From Stutzerimonas stutzeri KOS6 (GTDB lineage Bacteria; Pseudomonadota; Gammaproteobacteria; Pseudomonadales; Pseudomonadaceae): DNA of 34,769 nt. The notes under the pieces were generated by a model, which saw nothing but the letters and a program-made list of their open reading frames with translations, searched no databases and was not told where the DNA came from. How positions within the stretch are numbered: position 1 is the stretch's first letter; each line of letters starts with the position of its first letter. The DNA lies in contig NZ_KK020676.1 in NCBI RefSeq assembly GCF_000307775.2, forward strand, positions 1,899,821 to 1,934,589. Direction: 5' to 3'. The translations under genes were made by a program, and so were the position numbers. Below are positions 8,218-15,193 of this stretch, piece by piece.

Positions 8218-8517
8218 ATGAAGTTCATACACCAGCGCGAGCACATCAACGAGGGCGACATCGTCGTCATCCAGTGCTCGCAGACCTGCAATATTCGCCT
8301 GATGAACGATGCGAACTTTCGCAGCTTCAAGAATGGCGGCCGGCATACCTACCATGGCGGCGCGTTCGACAAATTCCCGGCAAAGATCGTGGTGCCGAGC
8401 ACCGGATTCTGGAACATCACCCTCGATACGGTGACGCGTCGTCCGATCAGCGTGACGCGCAAACCGAACCTCAGCTACTCGATCAAGGTCATTCGACGGT
8501 CACCTTCGCGTCTGTAG
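8218..8517 (+). CDS. DUF1883 domain protein (99 aa)
   Basis: A stand-alone DUF1883 domain protein. The conserved core is easy to see: MKFIHQREHINEGDIVVIQC, then CNIRLMNDANFRSFKNGG, then GGAFDKFPAKIVVPSTGFWN. It is predicted to be an all-beta soluble domain with no membrane segment. The ATG at 8218 has GGAG 6 bases upstream; the longer frame adds non-conserved residues. The molecular function is unknown; some homologous domains are fused to other modules. It is followed 120 bases later by the EamA transporter, possibly under a separate promoter. Confidence 0.85.
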   Translation: MKFIHQREHINEGDIVVIQCSQTCNIRLMNDANFRSFKNGGRHTYHGGAFDKFPAKIVVPSTGFWNITLDTVTRRPISVTRKPNLSYSIKVIRRSPSRL

Positions 8518-8637
8518 CCGATGTCGGCACAGCGACGCACCGATCCGGGAGCGATCTTTTGAGCCATTCGCACGACCACGCTTGCAGCCCATACGCCGGG
8601 TTGAGCAACCGCACTTCGACCTGTCAGGGGTTCGCCC

Positions 8638-9540
8638 ATGGCCGATAGCGGTAGCAGGACCGTCCTTGCACATCTCGGCATGCTGCTCTGGGCGCTGTTC
8701 GTCGGCTTGTCCTTCCCGGCAGTGGGGTTGCTCAGCGACGGACTGCCGCCGCTGCTGCTGACCGCCATGAGATTCGGCATCGCCGCGCTGGCGCTGGCAC
8801 CGTTGGCCTGGAGCCAGAGCGAAGGGCGCCCGGACTGGCGCGCCCTGCTGCTTTACGCGGCCATGGGCCTGTGCCTGGCAGCCTTCTTCGGCACCATGTT
8901 CTGGGCTGCTCATCGGGTCAGTGCTCTGTCCATGGCAACGCTGTTCGTCAGCGTGCCGCTGCTGGCCTACTGCCTGGGGCGCGGGCTGGGGGTCGAACAG
9001 CCGGCTGGCGGTCTGCTCGCCATTCTGGCGCTTGGGGCGAGCGGGGCACTGGGGCTGGCGTGGGCCGAAAACGGTGGCGACTTCTCCGGCATGCAACTGG
9101 GCCTCGGTGAGCTGGGCTTCTTCCTCGGCTGTGTCGCGTCGGCGCTTTACCCGGTGCTCAGCAAATGGGGGCTGGCCAACGGTGTGCTGCCCAGGCAGGC
9201 GGGTTTGCGCACCTTCTGGAGCCTGGTTGCGGGGGCCGTCCTGATCGGCCTGATGGGCCTGGTATGGGAACGGCCGCCGGCACTGCTGCGCATGAATCTG
9301 CTGGATCTGCTGCTGTTGACCTACCTCGGCGTGTTCTCCAGCGCCATGACCTTTTTCCTGCAGCAGCGAGCGACCTCCGTGCTGAGCCCCGGTGCGGTCA
9401 CGGCCTACAGTTATCTGGTGCCCTTCGTCTCGATGCTGTTGCTGTTCTTCGACCAGCCTGCGCGGATGGGCCTGCACTGGCTGCCGGGTAGCCTGCTGGT
9501 CATGCTCGCCATCGGCCTGCTGCTGCGCCGTGACCGCTGA
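8638..9540 (+). CDS. EamA/DMT-family transporter
   Basis: A 300-residue inner-membrane protein with two EamA repeats, about ten helices in all. It begins MADSGSRTVLAHLGMLLWAL and ends in a hydrophobic helix followed by LLRRDR. Drug/metabolite-transporter family members export amino acids or small metabolites; the substrate is not predictable here. It ends 20 bases from the convergent NadR-like gene, with no obvious terminator between them. Confidence 0.85.
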   Translation: MADSGSRTVLAHLGMLLWALFVGLSFPAVGLLSDGLPPLLLTAMRFGIAALALAPLAWSQSEGRPDWRALLLYAAMGLCLAAFFGTMFWAAHRVSALSMATLFVSVPLLAYCLGRGLGVEQPAGGLLAILALGASGALGLAWAENGGDFSGMQLGLGELGFFLGCVASALYPVLSKWGLANGVLPRQAGLRTFWSLVAGAVLIGLMGLVWERPPALLRMNLLDLLLLTYLGVFSSAMTFFLQQRATSVLSPGAVTAYSYLVPFVSMLLLFFDQPARMGLHWLPGSLLVMLAIGLLLRRDR

Positions 9541-9560
9541 CCCTCAGGCGGGCGCCAGGA

Positions 9561-10085
9561 TCAGTCGGCCAGCAGCGCGCGGGTATGGGCCATGGCCTGT
9601 CGCTCGCGCTCGCTCCAGTTGCCGCTGATCTCGACGAAGGGCTGGCCTCGCTGCTGCAATCCGCTACGGCATGCCTCGAAAAAGCGCAGCCGTGCGCCTG
9701 GGTCGGGCTGGCAGCGCTGGCCGTCGGCATGCCACTCGGCTCCCTCGGGCGACAGCAGCAGGTGCTGGTGGTAGTCACGTGCCTGCAACTCGTCTTCGAG
9801 CCAGCTCGGGCAATCGCCGAACAGCGTGCGACTCCAGAGGATGTTGCTCAGCAAATGGGTGTCGAGGATCAGCAGATGCGGCGCCCGGGCTCGCGCAGCG
9901 TCTTCCCAGCCCAGCTGGCCGCGGGCGATGGCCGGGACGTCGGACAGGCAGGTGTCGCGCTGCGTGCGCTCGATGTAGTGACGAACGTATTCACCGACCA
10001 TGGCCCCGCCGAACGTCGCCAGCAGCCGCTCGGCAAGCCAGCTCTTGCCGGTGGACTCCGGCCCCGTGAGCACCAGCACTTTCAT
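9561..10085 (-). CDS. NadR-like P-loop ATPase/kinase, probable nicotinamide riboside kinase
   Basis: A 174-residue P-loop protein with Walker A GPESTGKS at residues 8-15. It is homologous to the C-terminal ribosylnicotinamide kinase domain of NadR and lacks the N-terminal adenylyltransferase domain. Typical NadR-type features follow: GEYVRHYIE, and a Walker B-like hhhhDTHLLSN in which the strand (LLILDT) ends in Asp. Its ATG overlaps the pnuC stop (ATGA), so the two are translated together. Inferred role: phosphorylating the nicotinamide riboside imported by PnuC, which traps it as NMN. Enzyme activity is inferred from domain and context. Confidence 0.82.
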   Translation of the reverse strand: MKVLVLTGPESTGKSWLAERLLATFGGAMVGEYVRHYIERTQRDTCLSDVPAIARGQLGWEDAARARAPHLLILDTHLLSNILWSRTLFGDCPSWLEDELQARDYHQHLLLSPEGAEWHADGQRCQPDPGARLRFFEACRSGLQQRGQPFVEISGNWSERERQAMAHTRALLAD

Positions 10086-10645
10086 CGTGCCGCCACCAGC
10101 GCAGCACGCCACTCGCGCAGCCCCATCAGCGCCAGTCCGGTGAACAGCGCGTAGAGCGCGGCCGTCAGCCAGTAGCCCTGATAGCTGAAGAACGCGATGA
10201 ACAGCACATCCACCACGATCCACAGCGCCCAGCACTGCAATCGCTTGAGCGCCATCCATAGCTGGGCTAGCAGGCTGAATGCCGTCAGGGTGGCATCGAT
10301 CCAGGGAAATGCCGCTTCGGTGGTGCTGGCCATCGCGCCGCCGAGCAGCAGGCTGATCAGCGTTGCACTGAAGATCCCGACAGACACCTCACGGGAGCTG
10401 GCCCGGCTTACGAGGCGACTGCGACCGCCGCTCGCTCCGCCTGTCCAGGCCCACCATCCGTACAGCTGCATTGCCGCGAAGACACTGTGAAGCAGCACCT
10501 GTGAATACAGCTTCGCCTCGAAGAAGAACCAGGCATACAGCGACACCATGCCCAGGCCGATCGGCCAGCACCAAGGGTTCTGGCGCACCGTCAGCCATAC
10601 GGCAAGCACGCCGAGCAGCGAGGCGATCAGTTCGAGAGACGACAT
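10082..10645 (-). CDS. pnuC: nicotinamide riboside transporter PnuC
   Basis: A 187-residue inner-membrane facilitator with about seven helices. The PnuC signature is present: WCWPIGLGMVSLYAWFFFEAKLYSQVLLH, then QLYGWWAWTGG, and later IDATLTAFSLLAQLWMALKR and ALWIVVDVLFIAFF. It moves nicotinamide riboside (or another vitamin) across the inner membrane, driven by downstream phosphorylation. The 4-base overlap with the NadR-like kinase strongly favours nicotinamide riboside over thiamine or riboflavin. No riboswitch-like sequence was recognised upstream. Confidence 0.9.
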   Translation of the reverse strand: MSSLELIASLLGVLAVWLTVRQNPWCWPIGLGMVSLYAWFFFEAKLYSQVLLHSVFAAMQLYGWWAWTGGASGGRSRLVSRASSREVSVGIFSATLISLLLGGAMASTTEAAFPWIDATLTAFSLLAQLWMALKRLQCWALWIVVDVLFIAFFSYQGYWLTAALYALFTGLALMGLREWRAALVAAR

Positions 10646-10961
10646 GGCATGCGACCGGGTTGCAAGCGAGGGGCGCGATCATAACGGACGGTGGCCGTCA
10701 TGGCTGCAAGGCGGATGTGCGCGATCCGATCAGCTCCGTTTGGCGCGCTGCCGTGGCCTTCTGCGGCGCTTGCCCCCTGGCATCCGGATTCTTGCCTCCG
10801 GCTGTCTGAGCAACGGATTTTCTGCGCGCGACAGCGCTTCGGCGCGCGGCCGCTGAATGCCTCGCAGGCAGCGTACCCGCTGACCCCGGACTCCCGTGTT
10901 GTGGCTGATCCGCGTCGCGCTGAACACTCACCGGGATAGCTGCCCGGCATGGAGGAGGGCG
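10646..10961. other. intergenic region, 316 bp, no supported gene
   Basis: Lies upstream of pnuC and downstream of the next minus-strand gene. A CCGGG...CCCGG hairpin near 10933-10948 may be a weak terminator. Several overlapping ORFs in it have no family resemblance. Confidence 0.4.
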
Positions 10962-11285
10962 TTATTCCGCTTCGTCCTCTGCAGCAATGGCGCTGAGGCA
11001 CTGCAACTGATGCGGCCCTTCCAGCAGCCAGCTTGCGCCATCGGCCTGGCGCTGGGCTTCCATGATCTGGTTGTAGCTGAACTGCCACTGGCGTCGGGTG
11101 CGGCCGTCGACCGAGTCGATGGTCAGCAGGATGTCTTCGCTGGCGAACGGCTGCCCGGCCTCGGCGGCTGCATCGGCCTGATCGAGCAGGGCTTCGGCGA
11201 GGGAGAACTGCCAGGCATGCAGGCCGTCGATGATCAGCATGTCGGCGGCTTCGAGTTCGTCCAGCAGATAAGGGGTGTCAGTCAT
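10962..11285 (-). CDS. conserved hypothetical acidic protein (107 aa)
   Basis: An acidic soluble protein starting MTDTPYLLDELEAADMLIIDGL and ending in AIAAEDEAE. The middle (SEDILLTIDSVDGRTRRQWQF) looks like a beta-rich stretch. It resembles small Pseudomonas proteins of unknown function (possibly the DUF5629 type, not certain). The ATG at 11285 was chosen over the longer frame because the upstream residues are Arg/Pro-rich noise. It is the last host gene before the integron array. Confidence 0.65.
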   Translation of the reverse strand: MTDTPYLLDELEAADMLIIDGLHAWQFSLAEALLDQADAAAEAGQPFASEDILLTIDSVDGRTRRQWQFSYNQIMEAQRQADGASWLLEGPHQLQCLSAIAAEDEAE

Positions 11286-11605
11286 GGGGATCGCCTGTTG
11301 GTGAGGAGGGCGGGTATTGTGCGGATCTGGACGGGCAGAGGTCGAGAGACAGGCAAATGGCCGGAAACGATCTGCTGGGCGCCAGGCGACGGGTTCAGAG
11401 CCCTCGTCTCGACAGTGCCACAGGCTGATGGCCAGGGAGCCGCCTGTGACCGCCACAAACCCGAAAGCCATCTTGCGTCCTTTCCCGATAGTCCGTTTTG
11501 GCGTCAAGGGCCAGGGCCAGTTGGACGCATGCCACGCGCGCGCTCAGTGGTCTTTTCTGTGAATAAAACAAGAGCCAAAGTAGGAAATCAGAAGGCCGAT
11601 CTCGT
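11286..11605. other. boundary between host DNA and the integron array
   Basis: Bases 11286 to about 11560 are GC-rich like the host, with no supported gene. From about 11560 rightwards the sequence turns clearly AT-rich. No attC site is seen here, although one would be expected to close the last cassette. Confidence 0.5.
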
Positions 11606-12077
11606 CTATTGGTTGTTTTTGATTTGCGTTCTGTTTTTAATGATGAAGATTATTTTTGGAACTCCTAGAGCAAAACCCATAATCAAGAAAATCCATGGAT
11701 AATAAGGACAGTGGAAGCCTTCTGAAAGAACTGGCTTAGTAACTGCAATTTCATAAAGTGAAAATGCCATTAGTGCTTGACCAAGCAATTCGAGTAGTCG
11801 GATTTTGTAGCTTGGTTTGGCATTTTCGTGAGATCAGAATTCGTGTTAAATTTTATATTCTTTGATGCGGCGCTAGCAAGCCAAGGGAAAATTTTGCGTA
11901 CACCTGCGTTGCCGCCAAAGCCATAAATCAAGAATAAAATGCCAGTGCAAAAAAAATTAATAATTCAAAGCGGTCGTTTTCTGATTCTGATATCACCTTG
12001 AATGTAAGTATGCAAATTACAACGCCAAAATATATCGCCGCGCCACGTAACAAGGCACGCAGTAATTTTCTCAGCAT
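11606..12077 (-). pseudogene. cassette 8: membrane protein gene broken by two frameshifts
   Basis: Three overlapping frames together read as one membrane protein of about 157 residues. Part 1 starts at the ATG at 12077 (MLRKLLRALLRGAAIYFG), 26 bases past the attC7 R' position. It loses frame in a run of eight A (11949-11956; T on the coding strand), where one more T restores reading. Part 2 runs ILFLIYGFGGNAGVRKIFPW to near 11805, where one more A in ACAAAATCC restores frame. Part 3 (LLELLGQALMAFSLYEIAV to the stop at 11606) ends with a membrane helix and KNRTQIKNNQ. At least three hydrophobic segments are visible. The family is unknown. No attC follows, so the distal end of the array is missing or unrecognisable. 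Confidence 0.7.
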
Positions 12078-12096
12078 CTCTCGATTCCTGTCTTTT

Positions 12097-12162
12097 TGCT
12101 AATTTTTAGGGCTTTAGCCCGTCCCAGTGAGCGAAGCGAACGGTTTAAATCAGTTGTTATGT
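12097..12162 (-). repeat. attC7 recombination site, degenerate R' core
   Basis: The R'' box is intact (GTTATGT on the + strand, 12156-12162). The central GGGCTTTAGCCC stem (12109-12120) and the GTGAGCGAAGCGAACG segment match the Pseudomonas-type sites. The R' box reads ATTAGCA on the coding strand (12103-12097) instead of GTT..., so the essential GTT triplet where integrase cuts is mutated. Predicted to be inactive. Confidence 0.8.
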
Positions 12163-12717
12163 GCTTTTAACCCGTAGCCAATGCTTTTTTGAATTTTCCT
12201 GACGCTTGATTTTGCCAGTTCGTATAAGCTGATTAAACGATGCGGTAAATTCGGACTGCGGAACCTTGAGCTTATTTTGAATTTCAATTGATGTGATGGG
12301 CTGAGACATTAGCTTGAGAATTTTTGCCTCAATAAATGTGTCAATTGCCACTACAACGTTGTTGGTCTCGGGTTCTATGGCGATATGCGGAGCGCTAGCT
12401 TTTTAGCCTGCAAGTGAGCATTGAAACTCAAATGCCTTCCACAGACTTTGGTCTTTAGAGCAAAGATTGAAGTCTATTGCTTTTTTCTCAGCTTTTGAGA
12501 GGTGAGATAGAACGTTGGATAGATGAGCAATTATGTAGAAGTCTGCTTGATTCTGTCCCGACGGATAGCCGCTTACACAGGTTAATAGCGCATTGCTGCA
12601 TGCGGATTTTAGGCTTTCTGAGTTTGTGAATACGAAAACTCTATCGAGGATGGAAATCGTTAGTTCATCCAGCATGCTGAGGCCGATATTTTCAGCGTCG
12701 ACGTAATAGATTTTCAA
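12157..12717 (-). pseudogene. cassette 7: PIN/NYN-like nuclease plus winged-helix tail, split by an in-frame stop
   Basis: Residues 1-104 (12717-12406) look like a PIN/NYN-type RNase: KIYYVDAENIG at the N-terminus, then SGQNQADF, then FNLCSKD. Asp7, Glu9, Asp59 and Asp89 are placed like the acidic metal-binding residues of that fold. A TAA at 12405-12403 ends this frame. The same frame then stays open for 81 more codons: a linker (KASAPHIAIEPETNN), then a short winged-helix-like domain (IEAKILKLMSQPITSIEIQN to HWLRVKST). The second part has no ribosome site and only a GTG at 12351. I therefore read it as one gene of about 186 codons with a nonsense mutation. The truncated PIN domain alone might still be made. 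Confidence 0.7.
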
Positions 12718-12741
12718 AGGCTACTCCAGTGCCAGATGAGC

Positions 12742-12808
12742 ACATAACGTTTGGCTAACGGGCCGGCTTTAGCCGGTCCCAGCGAGTGATGTGAGCGCAT
12801 TGTTAGGC
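12742..12808 (-). repeat. attC6 recombination site
   Basis: R'' GTTAGGC at 12802-12808 (+ strand reading) and R' ACATAAC at 12742-12748. Between them is a stem built on GGGCCGGCTTTAGCCGGTCCC (12760-12780), with the GCGAGTGATGTGAGCGCATT arm. Both core triplets are intact. It separates cassette 6 from cassette 7. Confidence 0.9.
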
Positions 12809-13477
12809 ATTAGCTCCGAAATGCTTTTCCCTATGGCAGTTTGGGCATAGCGCTATTGCATTAGCCACTGTGTCTTCGCCGTTATGCGCTAGTTGGATAA
12901 TGTGGTGTACTTCTAGGTATGGAGTTTTGTCTTTTGCTCTAAGGAATGGAGCTATTTTATTGCAGCCTTCACATACTCCTCCTGCTCTTTCCAAGACCTC
13001 AACTACAACATATGGATTGCGCAAATATGCTGTGGACGTAGTAGTTACCTTCCTAGGTCTTTTGCTCGCATTATTTAGCCTTGATTTTCTTTCTGCTGGG
13101 GAAGATTTCTTTGCTTCTTCAATTGCTTTTTCAAATTCACTATCAATGAATGAGGCAGGGGTTGGATTCCGCCTGTTAATATATTCTCTAGCCATGCCAT
13201 ACAGGTATGACTCGTTCTGTGTGTCAATTAGGCCGTTGGCGGAAAGAAATTCTCCTACGCTGGCCTCAATTCGTTGTGGATCAATGGCGTGAAAATTGTT
13301 TACGACAACCGTTAGCTTATCTAGCCTGAGGCGACTGGCTGTTCTGGATTGTGTTGGTTGTATTCTAACTCGGTCATCAAGAATTTCTGTTATCTGGAAA
13401 TAGCGTCTTCCGCCGCCTGATGCGATTATGTCGTTAACTGAAAAGTGTAATTCAATATCTTGTCGGCTTATGGGCAT
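12803..13477 (-). CDS. cassette 6: HNH endonuclease-domain protein (224 aa)
   Basis: The C-terminal 60 residues are a classic HNH nuclease: C169-x2-C172, the EVHH pair (His191, His192), HNGEDTVANAIALCPNCH with C211-x2-C214 and His215. Two zinc-binding Cys pairs frame the active site. The N-terminal 110 residues (FSVNDIIASGGGRRYFQITEI...) form a separate beta-rich domain that resembles specificity or regulatory modules of HNH restriction-like enzymes. A basic linker (ERKSRLNNASKRPRKV) sits between. The ATG at 13477 has GGAG 6 bases upstream; a GTG at 13489 is less likely. Its stop lies in attC6. A role in DNA cleavage, perhaps defence, is inferred. The reading frame is intact. Confidence 0.85.
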   Translation of the reverse strand: MPISRQDIELHFSVNDIIASGGGRRYFQITEILDDRVRIQPTQSRTASRLRLDKLTVVVNNFHAIDPQRIEASVGEFLSANGLIDTQNESYLYGMAREYINRRNPTPASFIDSEFEKAIEEAKKSSPAERKSRLNNASKRPRKVTTTSTAYLRNPYVVVEVLERAGGVCEGCNKIAPFLRAKDKTPYLEVHHIIQLAHNGEDTVANAIALCPNCHREKHFGANA

Positions 13478-13496
13478 GCACTTCTCCACAACTAAT

Positions 13497-13573
13497 GCCT
13501 AACGTTTGGTTAAGGAACGGACTTTAAGCCCGTCCCAGCGAACGAAGTGAGTGATTTGAGCACATTATTAGGA
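13497..13573 (-). repeat. attC5 recombination site, degenerate R'' core
   Basis: R' is intact (GCCTAAC on the + strand, 13497-13503). The central CGGACTTTAAGCCCGTCCCAG and GCGAACGAAGTGAGTGATTT segments match the Pseudomonas-type sites. R'' reads ATTAGGA (13567-13573) instead of GTTRRRY, a G to A change on the + strand. The GGACTTTAAGCCC stem is also imperfect compared with the other copies. Confidence 0.8.
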
Positions 13574-13574
13574 G

Positions 13575-13822
13575 CTACTTCTTGATTAAACGATGCACTG
13601 ACCAAGCTGCAAATGAAGCACCAAACATGGCAAATGCGACACCTGGTACAAAAGTGTAGAAATTTACCTGCACTGATGTAGTGTTTATAGATAAACCTGT
13701 TTCTGAATTTCCCGTTCCGCTTGATATCAAGAGGTAACCGCAAATAATACTAATGCCAGCAGTTGCAAATGCACCGATTGCCGTAATAAGCTAATGTGCA
13801 CAGCTGTTGGGTTGGTGAACAC
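13575..13822 (-). pseudogene. cassette 5: small membrane protein gene with an apparent frameshift
   Basis: The minus strand from about 13788 to the TAG at 13575 encodes a good two-helix membrane protein (ITAIGAFATAGISIICGYLL ... FVPGVAFAMFGASFAAW, ending HRLIKK), but this frame has no ATG and is closed by a TAG just upstream. The adjacent frame from the GTG at 13822 reads VFTNPTAVHISL and joins it smoothly if one A is added at AGCTTATTACG (near 13790). That would give one protein of about 83 residues starting 14 bases after the attC4 core. The annotation-style ORF at 13510-13743 is in another frame and looks spurious. Confidence 0.6.
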
Positions 13823-13829
13823 ATGTGAC

Positions 13830-13917
13830 TCCTAACGTCGCAAATCGCCGGCTGCAAAAAGCAGAGCGACGAAGGAGCGACGCTTTTTGACGTCCGAGTG
13901 AGTTTTCCTTGTTAGCC
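13830..13917 (-). repeat. attC4 recombination site, atypical sequence
   Basis: R'' GTTAGCC at 13911-13917 and R' TCCTAAC at 13830-13836 (+ strand reading) are 88 bases end to end. The interior pairs CAAAAAGC with GCTTTTTG around a loop containing GAGCGACGAAGGAGCGAC. It does not resemble the Pseudomonas-type sites, so cassette 4 was probably acquired from another integron lineage. The cassette 4 gene stop (13912) lies in the R'' box. Confidence 0.8.
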
Positions 13918-14505
13918 GTTCTCCTTATCGCAGTTCAGTCTAGCAAACCAAGCACGGTCTCGATCAAGCGGTAACTCTGCACCAAACCCTAGTTCTTTAC
14001 GAATTAGATTTCGATATTCATTCAATAAGTCGGTGGGTGGAGGAAGTGTTTCAGTTTGATTTTTTGGGCCGAACATGATCTCGTCAAACTTTACGACTAT
14101 TTCTGTGTTATCACATGAAAGGATTAATTTACTATGGTATTCTCGTGCCTCTTTTGTAGACGCATGCTGTTTAACAATGCCGCCATCTTCTGGCGGTGTA
14201 AAAAAATGACTGAAGTGCGCGTCGATAAGGCTTAATGACTTTAGGCATGCCTCATACCTTAGATTATATTTAATTGAGTCAATCTCCTTGTTCTTTCCCA
14301 GCTCCAGCTTTACTCCTTCGATCTTTCTTGTGATTTCTTCAATATCTTCTTTTGTTGCGGTGCCTTTCGCCTTTTCCTTTAAGTAGGCACCAAAGAACGC
14401 CGCTACTGAGCTTGCAATAATGAGCACAAAAATCTGCCATCCATCCATGCCTGCACTTTTTTCTATTGCAGCTTCAACAATTTCTCGAATTTGTTCTTCG
14501 TTCAT
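13912..14505 (-). CDS. cassette 4: membrane-anchored helical protein of unknown function (197 aa)
   Basis: It begins with a short helix (MNEEQIREIVEAAIEKS), followed by one membrane segment (about residues 22-42, WQIFVLIIASSVAAFFGAYL). Then comes a basic KEKAKGTATKEDIEEITRKIEGVK stretch, probably coiled-coil. A cytoplasmic helical domain completes it (YEACLKSLSLIDAHF to DRAWFARLNCDKENG). The membrane-anchor plus ATKEDIEEIT pattern recurs in many hypothetical bacterial proteins, with no function known to me. The start is supported by TAGGAG 5 bases upstream of ATG 14505 and lies 20 bases from the attC3 R' core. The frame is intact. Confidence 0.8.
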   Translation of the reverse strand: MNEEQIREIVEAAIEKSAGMDGWQIFVLIIASSVAAFFGAYLKEKAKGTATKEDIEEITRKIEGVKLELGKNKEIDSIKYNLRYEACLKSLSLIDAHFSHFFTPPEDGGIVKQHASTKEAREYHSKLILSCDNTEIVVKFDEIMFGPKNQTETLPPPTDLLNEYRNLIRKELGFGAELPLDRDRAWFARLNCDKENG

Positions 14506-14517
14506 ACCGCTCCTATT

Positions 14518-14580
14518 GTTTTAACGCTAACGCTTCAATCAGCCGCCGCTTTAGCGGTCGGCTGCATTGACTTGTTAGCT
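14518..14580 (-). repeat. attC3 recombination site, short and atypical
   Basis: R'' GTTAGCT at 14574-14580 and R' TTTTAAC at 14519-14525 (+ strand reading). The inner stem is CAGCCGCCGCTTTAGCGGTCGGCTG (14540-14564). At 63 bases it is shorter than the Pseudomonas-type sites and different in sequence. The 3' end of the cassette 3 frame reads through it and encodes KSMQPTAKAAAD before stopping. Confidence 0.85.
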
Positions 14581-15103
14581 TTAATTTTTTCAGGAATTTG
14601 AAAGTGAAACTGTGAAAGGTTATTAAATTCATTATATGTATCAGAGCATAGATCATTTCTAATGACTTCGTATAGCGCTGTAAAATTAGGGGCTTTACCG
14701 CCTCCCGCAGATCGGCTAACAAATTCCACCACTTCTTGTGATGCATACAAAGGTAATCGATTAAATTCTATGCAAAACTTTCGATTTGCCAGAATGCTGT
14801 CTTCTGTATCCATGCTATTTATATGCGAAAACTTTATTGATACAGCCTCTAGAAACATGTGGTAATAATCTTGTTTTATTTTTCGTGCCTCAGCATTTCT
14901 CTGCAGCCTAAAATCTTTTAAATACGCCAGTTCAGATGCTATTGCTTCATTTTTTGCCTTTAACTCTGATTTCAAGTTTTCTATTTTTTCGGAATATTCA
15001 TGCTTAACAGCATTGGTTAGCCTAGTTTTTATCAGATTCTTAAATAAGAAGCCTAGAATCGCCAAAAAACTGATGAACTTAAAGTGGTATATATAATCTC
15101 CAT
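14535..15103 (-). pseudogene. cassette 3: membrane-anchored coiled-coil protein, probable frameshift near the start
   Basis: The natural start appears to be the ATG at 15103, with AAGGG 5 bases upstream and 15 bases from the attC2 boundary. It reads MEIIYTTLSSSVF. The frame then fails in a run of six T (15069-15064 on the minus strand); seven T would join it to LAILGFLFKNLIKTRLT and the rest of a protein of about 189 residues. Only a TTG at 15065 without a ribosome site could start the downstream frame as it stands. The product would have one N-terminal membrane helix, a coiled coil (YSEKIENLKSELKAKNEAIA) and a helical domain. The C-terminus (SMQPTAKAAAD) is encoded by attC3. Confidence 0.65.
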
Positions 15104-15117
15104 ATTTTCCCTTTTGA

Positions 15118-15193
15118 AGCTAACGTTTGGTTAAGGGGCGGGCTTTAGCCCGTCCCGGTGAGCGAAGCGAACGATTTGAACCAGTTGTTAAGT
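15118..15193 (-). repeat. attC2 recombination site
   Basis: R'' GTTAAGT at 15187-15193 and R' AGCTAAC at 15118-15124 (+ strand reading), with both core triplets intact. The central GGGGCGGGCTTTAGCCCGTCCC (15136-15157) and GAGCGAAGCGAACGATTTGAA arm are of the Pseudomonas type. The cassette 2 stop codon lies inside R''. Confidence 0.9.

Noticed and set aside
10627..11088. 153-codon minus-strand ORF upstream of pnuC
   Set aside because: Arg/Ala/Gly-rich composition and overlap with the 10962-11285 gene in another frame indicate GC-driven noise.
13510..13743. 77-codon minus-strand ORF in cassette 5
   Set aside because: Its translation is Cys/Arg/His-rich without pattern, while another frame of the same DNA encodes a clear two-helix membrane protein.
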